Source: CAZMGG01 sp964565715
GTDB lineage: Bacteria > Planctomycetota > UBA1135 > UBA2386
Assembly (NCBI GenBank): GCA_964565715.1
Contig: CAZMGG010000171.1
Coordinates: forward strand, 1-10,877
Length of the DNA: 10,877 nucleotides
Direction of reading: 5' to 3'
Part shown: in pieces, positions 1 through 5,937 of the stretch
Numbering within the stretch: position 1 is the stretch's first letter
Layout: each line of letters opens with the position of its first letter
Notes under the pieces: model-generated
The model's database searches: none
What the model saw: the letters and a program-made list of their open reading frames with translations, nothing else
Told to the model about the DNA's origin: nothing
Position numbers and translations under genes: made by a program

Positions 1-51
1 CAGCGCCGGGCTGGCCAGAACAGCGAAGAGGAACAGGAGGCGGCAGTGCAT
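1..51 (-). CDS. N-terminus of an exported protein (runs off left edge)
   Basis: Seventeen codons from an ATG at 51 to the window edge read MHCRLLFLFAVLASPAL. This is a short n-region with one Arg, a hydrophobic core and an ASPA-like small-residue stretch, as in a Sec signal peptide. A GAGGA Shine-Dalgarno at 61-57 lies 5 nt before this ATG and overlaps the TGA of the preceding hydrolase/propeller gene. The gap between stop and start is only 8 nt, so the two genes are almost certainly co-transcribed and probably translationally coupled. A second ATG at 56 is in another frame and gives no signal peptide. The mature protein lies outside the window, so no function can be named. Context suggests a second secreted protein made together with the upstream enzyme. 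Confidence 0.65.
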   Translation of the reverse strand, partial: MHCRLLFLFAVLASPAL

Positions 52-56
52 GGCAT

Positions 57-61
57 TCCTC
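57..61 (-). promoter_or_regulatory. Ribosome binding site overlapping the upstream stop codon
   Basis: GAGGA on the minus strand at 61-57 shares bases with the TGA stop (62-60) of the large gene and lies 5 nt from the ATG at 51. This arrangement is typical of translational coupling. Confidence 0.6.
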
Positions 62-3000
62 ACGGCAGTGGATTGGGGATGAACTTGCGGATGCCCAGCG
101 AACCGGCGACGTACAGCTCGTTCTGGCCGTTGTCGTCCAGGTCGGCGATCACGATCGAGTTGAAGGCGCCCACCGAGCCCTCGACCATCGTCTGGTAGAC
201 GAGCGGGCCGAAGGTGCCGCTGTCGTCGCGCTCATAGACGAGGACATGGCCGTCCAGGGACGTCACGACGATCTCCTGGAGGTTGTTGCCGGGGATTACA
301 TCGCCCACGGCAATGCCGCAGACGCCGTAGACACGAGGTCGGTTGGCGGCACCACCGTCCAGCACGAGACGCTGGGTCTCGACCAACGTCGAACCGCTGA
401 AGCTGGCGCTGCCGGTGTAGCGGATGGCCGCGATGACCGACACCATCGGGTCGGCGGGAGTGCCTGGGCTCTGCGGCCCCTTGTGTTGTTGGTTGGCGGC
501 GAAGAATGCCACCGAGCCGACGTACAGGTCGACACCGGAGTCGCCAGGGGGGCGAGCGTGTGTCGCCAAAGCCATGCCGCCGGTGCCATAGTCGAAAGGA
601 CTGCCAGCGGAGTCGAGTTCCTTGGGCGACGGGCCGATGTCGGTCTCGCTGACGCCGGGCTGGAGGACGATCAGGCGGGCGCCCGGCGTCATGACGGCGA
701 CGAGTCCCAGGTTGCTGACCGGATCCCGGAACATGCGCATGGACTGCGCATCGTGCATCGCGTAGGTGCCGGCGATGCTGCTGCGCAGTTCGTGTCCCTG
801 GATGCTGGTGTGAGGGACGGTGTTGGGACCGCCCACGTCAGGACCCTGGGTCGTGGACCACCACTTGAGAATCGTGTTCGCGTTGGCATGGATGCCCTGG
901 ACGCGGTTGCCCCAGGCGTGGTTGTTGTTCTCCTGACCGGACCACCACGCCATCTGCCGCGTGGCGCCCGGGAGGTTGCCGACCGACAGGACATCACCGC
1001 CCTTGGCGAAGACCGCGTAGCCATCGTAGACGTGCTGGCGGTGGACGACGCTGGTGGAGCTTGATACCGGGCCGTAAAACTCCTTGACCCATTGGCCGAA
1101 CTGAAGGTTGCCGACGATGTCCAGTGGCACATAGGGGAACGTCCGCAACTCCCAGGCGGGAATCCCTGCTTGCAGCATTGCCTGCGGCCCGAACGCCGTA
1201 AAGTTGGATCCGGCGTTGTTGGCGGTGATGCTGTCGAACCGTGCGAGGCCACGGAACGGACCCGGTCGAGGAACCGTGAACGGTGTGCCCAGGCTCTCGG
1301 TGAGGCAATGGCGGAACGTCACATCCCCGGCGGCGTTGAGCCACCACCGGGAGCCGGACTGATCGACCACCTCAAGTCGTCGAGGGTTGGACGTCAGGTC
1401 CGCCGCCATGCCCCATGTGGCCGCCAGGGCTCGGCTGGTGAACCTTGGTGCCCCATTCTGCACACCGGGCTGGCGGACCAGATCGGGGTCGGCCGGCGTC
1501 GTCAGGCCGCCCAGGTAGGACCCCCCGAGGTACCACGGCTGCGGGCCGGAACTGGTGAGCATGGCCCGCAGCGAATGGCACGACACGTAGCCGGCCTCGG
1601 TGGTGATGACCACTTCGGCCCCGGGCCGGCTGGAGTCGAACTCGCCGACCAGCAGATCGAGGGCGCCGATGGTGGGGGCGAAGGAGCCGAGGTAGACCTG
1701 GCCGTCTCTGTTGCCGGTGCTGGCGTTGACCAGGAAGAGCCAGTCGCCACGCAGTACCAGGAAGCGTTTGATGCCGGCATCGTTCCAGATTTCGAGATCC
1801 AGGTGGCGGCCGCGGCCATAGCCACCGCCGACGTGTGCATTGCCCACCTCGGTGCCAGGCCAGGGCAGGAAGGCCAGGGTGTTGGGATCGAGCCGGAGTA
1901 TGGTCTCGTTCTGGAAGTACCGCGCTTCCGCCAGATACACCACCAGCGGACTCGCCGGGTTGCCCGGATCCTCCAGTTCCAGGTCCACCGGCGTCCCGAT
2001 CAGCCGTGGCGAGATCGCCAGCACCACCAGCGACTGCACAGACACGTTCCATGCCAACAGCACGACATGGCCGCGCGCCGACCGGATGGCGATCAGCGCG
2101 ACGTTGTTGGCGACCTGCATGACCTCCAGATCCAGGATGCCAGGCTCGCCGTAGCTGGCCACTTCCTCCAGCGACTCCTCTGCGACCTTGTAGATCGCCA
2201 GCACGCCGTGCTCGGAGGCCATGAGGATCTCCTTCTTGCCGCCCTGGATGACATCCGCCACCCGCAGGAACATGGGCCGCGACATCTCCCACGGCAGGTC
2301 GCTCCGGCTGGCGAGGACCTCCAACGTGCTCGTGCTGAGCACATGCAACCCCCGGTGGGTCGCCACCACCAGTTCCTTGCTGGGATGGCCGGAGTGCTCC
2401 TCCGCCAGCACCATGCCCCAGGCGCCGTAGCCCAGGGCCACGCTCTGCGCGATGGGCACCATCTCGCCGGTGGGCGCATGCACCACGAACTTGGTGATGA
2501 CGCCTTCCGCGCTGCCGACGAAGATGTCGCTGCCCAACGCCACGGTGCAGTCGCCGAAGCCGAGGTAGGTGCCATGGCCGAAGGTCTTGCCGGGCTTGCG
2601 CGGTGCGGAGTAGCCGAGGCTGTTGTAGGCGGCCTGGGAGAAGTTCGGATCGAGGGTCAGGACCGGCGTGGGCTGGGGAGGTGCCGCGAACGGGGCAGCC
2701 GCCTGGAAGGCGTGCTCGTAGGGATCCTCGGTCGCGTTGGCCAGGTTGGTGGGTACCGAGGCAGGGGGAAGGGTGGCGGTCGGGACGTGGGGAAGGAAGT
2801 CGAGGATGGACTGGCCGATCTCCCAGTGCAGGGCCTGGGTGATGGCCGAGATGTGCGCGCCGCCGTCGTGGCAGCGCTTCTCGCTGGTGGACCACCAGAG
2901 GGTGACACCGTTGGCGCTGGCAGACCCGAAGGGGTGGTAGCGTCGCTGGTCGTCGATCAGGGGCAGCCAGTCGGTGCCGGTGGTCACGGAGTCCTCGTCA

Positions 3001-4163
3001 TTGACGACGAAGTAGATCGGCCGCTTGAGGTAGCCGTCGCGCCAGGCCCGGATCGCCGAAGTGTGGAACAGGGGGCTCCAGTGCAACGGCAGCGGCCCCG
3101 GCGCGGCCTGGGCGGCTGCGACCTGCCAGAGGGCCGAGCCGAACCAGAGGCCGAACGTGCGGGCGTAGGCGTGGCCCGAGCGGCCGAACCCCGACAGTGC
3201 CATCAGGTAGCGCCAGGATTCCTGCTCACCGGCGTAGCGGCGGATCGAACCGGGCGCGGCGGTGGAGAAGGCGGCGTGGAACAGGTCGGGAAACAGCAGG
3301 ACGCACCAGGTGGCGGTGTAGCCGCCGAACGAGCCGCCCTCGACGAGGGTGGGCACGTTGGCGGTGAGGGCCTGGTTCCAGCTCGCGTCAGGGGGGCGCC
3401 AGGCGCGGATGGGACTCTGCAGCATCTTCTGCGCGGCCTTGACCAACTGCACGTTGCGCTGGAGCTGGAACTGCAGCGGCAGGCCGTAGATCCGGGCCAC
3501 GGCCTGCACGCAGAGGATGTTGTGCGTGTCCTGGTTCAGGGCCCGCCGTTCCTGGTTGAGGATGATGAAACGGTGGTTGGCTTCGAACCGGTTCGGATCC
3601 TGGCTGGCGGCGGGCTGGCCGGGGAGGCCGCTGTCGCTGTTCCAGCCCTGGTAGGAGAAGGGCCCCAGATCCTCGGGCGGCCGGCCGTCGGACGTGAGCG
3701 CGTAGCTCCGGGTCGCGGGTGTGGAGACGATCAGGATCGTCGGCCGGTCGGGACGGTAGACGGGATCGGCCAGGATCTCGAACGCACCATCGGTGACCGG
3801 GCTGCCGGGACTCGGCGCGTCGCGGAAGTAGCCGCGTAGCCGCATCACGGTGCCCTGGTGGGCGGGGATCGGCCCGTTGGCGGGGATGGTGACCGCGTTG
3901 GCGACCCAGCCTTCGGGCACGTTCGTGCCGGGCAGCTGGTACTGGTGTACGTGGCCCGTGCCGCCGCTCCCGAGCGACGGGTCGGCGAGCACAGGGTCGC
4001 GCATGTCGAAGTCGAGCATGCCTCCGGCATCGAGGTAGGCGCCGCCGCCCTGGCGGCCCATGGGACTCTCACCCAGGTCCCACGTGTTGTTCGGGACGTT
4101 GCATTGGGGTGACGTGGCCAGCGGCGTGTAGCTGCCATTGAGCGGGGCCACGTGGGGATGCAC
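60..4163 (-). CDS. Secreted alpha/beta-hydrolase (S9-like) with C-terminal FG-GAP-type beta-propeller; leader out of frame
   Basis: In-frame body of 1367 codons; numbering starts at GTG 4163. An N-terminal beta-rich part (about 40-150) leads into an alpha/beta-hydrolase domain. The nucleophile elbow is EGGSFGGY with Ser278, as in prolyl-oligopeptidase-like (S9) enzymes. FVVNDEDS supplies a candidate acid (Asp389 or Asp391), and HDGGAH a candidate catalytic His437. From about residue 520 to the end, repeated beta blades carry DV-x-G-x-x-x-EI and DLDDNGQNE motifs, as in FG-GAP/VCBS propellers with a calcium-loop-like DxDxNG near the C-terminus. GTG 4163 has no Shine-Dalgarno. The frame stays open upstream through QSPGG and LALGAAAGLAVA, a signal-peptide end with an AVA|Q cleavage site, and into a TCTGG array, so the true start is at 4290 or 4275. 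With 11 repeat units that start is out of frame. Role inferred: extracellular or surface peptidase/esterase. The substrate is unknown. Confidence 0.85.
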   Translation of the reverse strand: MHPHVAPLNGSYTPLATSPQCNVPNNTWDLGESPMGRQGGGAYLDAGGMLDFDMRDPVLADPSLGSGGTGHVHQYQLPGTNVPEGWVANAVTIPANGPIPAHQGTVMRLRGYFRDAPSPGSPVTDGAFEILADPVYRPDRPTILIVSTPATRSYALTSDGRPPEDLGPFSYQGWNSDSGLPGQPAASQDPNRFEANHRFIILNQERRALNQDTHNILCVQAVARIYGLPLQFQLQRNVQLVKAAQKMLQSPIRAWRPPDASWNQALTANVPTLVEGGSFGGYTATWCVLLFPDLFHAAFSTAAPGSIRRYAGEQESWRYLMALSGFGRSGHAYARTFGLWFGSALWQVAAAQAAPGPLPLHWSPLFHTSAIRAWRDGYLKRPIYFVVNDEDSVTTGTDWLPLIDDQRRYHPFGSASANGVTLWWSTSEKRCHDGGAHISAITQALHWEIGQSILDFLPHVPTATLPPASVPTNLANATEDPYEHAFQAAAPFAAPPQPTPVLTLDPNFSQAAYNSLGYSAPRKPGKTFGHGTYLGFGDCTVALGSDIFVGSAEGVITKFVVHAPTGEMVPIAQSVALGYGAWGMVLAEEHSGHPSKELVVATHRGLHVLSTSTLEVLASRSDLPWEMSRPMFLRVADVIQGGKKEILMASEHGVLAIYKVAEESLEEVASYGEPGILDLEVMQVANNVALIAIRSARGHVVLLAWNVSVQSLVVLAISPRLIGTPVDLELEDPGNPASPLVVYLAEARYFQNETILRLDPNTLAFLPWPGTEVGNAHVGGGYGRGRHLDLEIWNDAGIKRFLVLRGDWLFLVNASTGNRDGQVYLGSFAPTIGALDLLVGEFDSSRPGAEVVITTEAGYVSCHSLRAMLTSSGPQPWYLGGSYLGGLTTPADPDLVRQPGVQNGAPRFTSRALAATWGMAADLTSNPRRLEVVDQSGSRWWLNAAGDVTFRHCLTESLGTPFTVPRPGPFRGLARFDSITANNAGSNFTAFGPQAMLQAGIPAWELRTFPYVPLDIVGNLQFGQWVKEFYGPVSSSTSVVHRQHVYDGYAVFAKGGDVLSVGNLPGATRQMAWWSGQENNNHAWGNRVQGIHANANTILKWWSTTQGPDVGGPNTVPHTSIQGHELRSSIAGTYAMHDAQSMRMFRDPVSNLGLVAVMTPGARLIVLQPGVSETDIGPSPKELDSAGSPFDYGTGGMALATHARPPGDSGVDLYVGSVAFFAANQQHKGPQSPGTPADPMVSVIAAIRYTGSASFSGSTLVETQRLVLDGGAANRPRVYGVCGIAVGDVIPGNNLQEIVVTSLDGHVLVYERDDSGTFGPLVYQTMVEGSVGAFNSIVIADLDDNGQNELYVAGSLGIRKFIPNPLP

Positions 4164-4290
4164 GCCGCCGGGCGACTGAGCTACCGCAAGGCCTGCGGCG
4201 GCGCCGAGCGCCAGACCAGACCAGACCAGACCAGACCAGACCAGACCAGACCAGACCAGACCAGACTCTATGCATCTGTGGGTAGTGCAC
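4164..4290 (-). other. Frame-shifted signal-peptide leader of the hydrolase gene (predicted phase-variable 5' coding segment)
   Basis: From GTG 4290 the leader reads MHYPQMHR and then VWSGL repeated. Met at 4275 is an in-frame alternative start. After 11 TCTGG units this frame enters an Arg-rich nonsense tail (GARRRRRPCGSS...) and stops at TGA 4071-4069. The frame of the hydrolase body, read back through the array, carries the expected end of a signal peptide: LALGAAAGLAVA, then QSPGG. Distances from both starts to codon 4163 leave remainder 1 on division by 3. One unit more (12) or two fewer (9) restores a continuous leader, giving MHR + (VWSGL)4 or (VWSGL)3 + ALGAAAGLAVA. The third frame is closed by TAG (4270-4268) directly before the array, and the body's own frame has no ATG, GTG or TTG between 4164 and about 4380. 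No frame available at 11 units can therefore supply a signal peptide. Confidence 0.8.
4211..4265 (-). repeat. Pentanucleotide microsatellite, 11 perfect TCTGG units (CCAGA on plus)
   Basis: Eleven uninterrupted CCAGA copies on the plus strand, so TCTGG in the direction of the hydrolase gene. A 5-bp unit has a 15-nt coding period and gives the same hydrophobic pentapeptide (V-W-S-G-L, rotated) in all three frames with no stop codon. The array can therefore change length and stay translatable while it switches the downstream frame. Perfect tandem arrays of this length are known hotspots for slipped-strand mispairing. Confidence 0.97.
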
Positions 4291-4300
4291 GCACTCCTCC
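4288..4300 (-). promoter_or_regulatory. Shine-Dalgarno and GTG start of the hydrolase leader
   Basis: Minus strand GGAGGAG (4300-4294) sits just upstream of GTG 4290-4288; counted from the GGAGG core the spacer is 5 nt (AGTGC). This is the strongest ribosome site near the gene and supports initiation upstream of the TCTGG array. The same bases form a small inverted repeat (AGTGC-AC-GCACT, 4284-4295) that could mask the start codon; that effect is speculative. Confidence 0.6.
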
Positions 4301-4353
4301 GTGGGCGAGACCAAGGAACGCACGCCAGGGAGCTTCCCCGGCGCAGACCAGCG

Positions 4354-4381
4354 AGCCTACCCTGCCCCGATCGCCCGGCAA
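4354..4381 (-). promoter_or_regulatory. Possible sigma70-like promoter for the hydrolase gene
   Basis: Minus strand TTGCCG (4381-4376), 16 nt, TAGGCT (4359-4354). This matches the consensus at 4/6 and 3/6 positions. It would give a leader of about 57 nt before GTG 4290. The match is weak and overlaps the hairpin at 4361-4391. Confidence 0.22.
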
Positions 4382-4391
4382 GGGGGGCAGG
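4361..4391 (-). terminator. Hairpin downstream of nadA
   Basis: Perfect 8-bp inverted repeat (CCTGCCCC / GGGGCAGG) with a 15-nt loop, 34 bp after the nadA stop. It has no T-tract, so it is at best a weak or Rho-assisted terminator. The rest of the 4291-4424 gap shows no gene. Confidence 0.3.
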
Positions 4392-4424
4392 TCCGCCGCG
4401 CCGTCCCGCCGCCCCGCAGCCGGC

Positions 4425-5378
4425 TCAGCCCAGCGCCAGCATCCGCTCGAGCGGCACCAGCGCACGGGCCCGCAGCTCCTCGGGCAGCTCGATGCGCGGC
4501 CGCAGGTCCCGCAGCGCCAGATAGATCTTCTCCAGCGTGTTGAGCTTCATGTACGGGCACTGGTTGCAGCCCGTGCACGCCGCCGTGCGGTCCTCGTAGG
4601 GCACCGGGATCAGCTCCTTCTCCGGCGCGGCCTTGTGCATCGTGTGGAGGATGCCGGTCTCGGTGCCGACGATGTACTTGCGCCCCGCGTCCTGCTGCAC
4701 GAACTGCAGCAGCTTGCTGGTCGATCCCACGAAGTCGGCGAGCCGCAGCACGTGCGCCTCGCATTCCGGATGGGCGATGAACTTCGCGTCCGGGTGCTTC
4801 GCCTTCAGGGCGATCAGCTTCTTCTCGCTGAACGACTCGTGCACGATGCAGGTGCCGGGCCAGTAGTCCATCTGGCGGCCGGTCTTCTTGCTCAGCCAGG
4901 CGCCGAGGTTCTTGTCCGGGCCGAACAGGATCGGCCGGCCCGGCGGCGCCGCGGCGATCACGCGGTCGGCATTGCTCGACGTGCAGATGATGTCGCTCTC
5001 GGCCTTGGTGGCCGCCGAGCAGTTGATGTACATCACCACCCAGTGGTCGGGGTGGCGCTGCTTCCAGGCGCGGAGCTGGTCGGCGGGGCAGGCGTCGGCG
5101 AGCGAGCAGCCCGCCTCCAGGTCCGGGATGATGACCGTCTTCTTCGGATTGACGATCTTGGCCGTCTCCGCCATGAAGTGCACCCCGCAGAACAGGATGA
5201 CGTCGGCGTCCTTGGCGTCGCGGGCGCGTTTGGCGAGTTCCAGCGAGTCGCCGAGGTGGTCGGCGATGTCCTGGATGTCCGGGTCCTGGTAGTAGTGGGC
5301 CAGGATGATCGCGTTCCGCTCCTGGCGGAGGCGGTCGATCTCCGCGAACAGGTCGAGGCCCGGATCGATGACGGTCAT
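4425..5378 (-). CDS. nadA: Quinolinate synthase
   Basis: 317 codons from ATG 5378. NadA condenses iminoaspartate with dihydroxyacetone phosphate to give quinolinate, the second step of de novo NAD synthesis, using a [4Fe-4S] cluster in the cytoplasm. The family signature is clear: ILAHYYQ near residues 25-31, FCGVHFMAE at 63-71, GCSLADACP at 90-98, YINCSAATKAESD at 117-129, PGTCIVHE at 174-181, HPEC at 203-206 and CTGCNQC at 268-274. Cys91, Cys177 and Cys274 fit the three cluster ligands (their spacing resembles E. coli Cys113/200/297), and the CxxCxxC at 268-274 is the version with two extra cysteines. The protein is slightly shorter than E. coli NadA at the N-terminus. The start has no good Shine-Dalgarno. 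It lies 48 nt after the membrane-protein gene, and that gap holds a GC-rich inverted repeat (GGCCCC/GGGGCC, 5394-5414). nadB and nadC are not in the window. Confidence 0.95.
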   Translation of the reverse strand: MTVIDPGLDLFAEIDRLRQERNAIILAHYYQDPDIQDIADHLGDSLELAKRARDAKDADVILFCGVHFMAETAKIVNPKKTVIIPDLEAGCSLADACPADQLRAWKQRHPDHWVVMYINCSAATKAESDIICTSSNADRVIAAAPPGRPILFGPDKNLGAWLSKKTGRQMDYWPGTCIVHESFSEKKLIALKAKHPDAKFIAHPECEAHVLRLADFVGSTSKLLQFVQQDAGRKYIVGTETGILHTMHKAAPEKELIPVPYEDRTAACTGCNQCPYMKLNTLEKIYLALRDLRPRIELPEELRARALVPLERMLALG

Positions 5379-5426
5379 GGGCCGGGGATTGTGGGCCCCG
5401 GGTCCGTCGGGGCCAAGCCCTTGGGG

Positions 5427-5894
5427 TCAGCGCAGGACTTCCAGCCGGACCAGGCGCCCGGTCTGGGGATCGCCTTCGGCCACCACCAGCACCCGGTCCT
5501 GCAGGCGCAACTGGCGGGGCGTGATCGGCAGTCCCGCTGCACTGATGGGCACGTTGGTAGGAATCGTCAGTTCGATGCGTTCGCCGGCATCGGTCTGCAG
5601 CGTGAAGTGGTCGCGGGTGAGATCGATGGCGGTGACGCGGGCCTCGATCTCGTGGGTCCGGTCGGCGCCGGAGCGGCCCAGGCGGCGGAGGCGCTCCCAG
5701 GCCTCGCTGGACAGCTCGCCGATGCGATCGACGGCGCGGGAGGTGTCGCGGTCCATGCGGTCGCGGTCGACGTCCACCTGGATGCGGTCGTGGGCACCGG
5801 CCTCGGCGGTGCGGACGGTGAACCAGCCGCGCCAGTAGCCGATGGCGGCGAGGATCAGGGCCAGCAGGAAGAGGATGCCGAGCAGACGCAGCAT
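5427..5894 (-). CDS. Small membrane-anchored protein with a C-terminal beta domain, unknown function
   Basis: 155 codons from ATG 5894. Residues about 2-21 (LRLLGILFLLALILAAIGYW) form one strong hydrophobic segment with an Arg at the start, either a signal anchor or an uncleaved signal. Residues about 35-80 are highly charged (DRDRMDRDTSRAVDR, EAWERLRRLGRS) and probably helical. Residues about 83-155 alternate short beta-strands (IEARVTAIDLTRDHFTL, RIELTIP, DRVLVVAEGD, GRLVRLEVL) and resemble a small OB-like or DUF5666-like beta domain; that resemblance is only an impression. No catalytic motif is visible. It lies 43 nt after topA and 48 nt before nadA on the same strand, so it may share their transcript. 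The three genes have no obvious joint function. The domain most likely faces the periplasm. Confidence 0.72.
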   Translation of the reverse strand: MLRLLGILFLLALILAAIGYWRGWFTVRTAEAGAHDRIQVDVDRDRMDRDTSRAVDRIGELSSEAWERLRRLGRSGADRTHEIEARVTAIDLTRDHFTLQTDAGERIELTIPTNVPISAAGLPITPRQLRLQDRVLVVAEGDPQTGRLVRLEVLR

Positions 5895-5937
5895 GGCGGC
5901 GGGAAGGACAAGTTCCGTGCCGCGCGGGCGAAAGGGC

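Noticed and set aside
1092..3839. Long plus-strand open frame of 915 codons opposite the hydrolase gene
   Set aside because: Low-complexity Arg/Gly/Ala/Val composition typical of a GC-rich antisense shadow; the minus-strand frame has recognisable catalytic and propeller motifs.
4161..4163. GTG as the true start of the hydrolase/propeller gene
   Set aside because: No Shine-Dalgarno precedes it and it lies downstream of an in-frame signal-peptide C-region. A leaderless cytoplasmic start would discard an obvious export signal. It is used only to mark the in-frame body.
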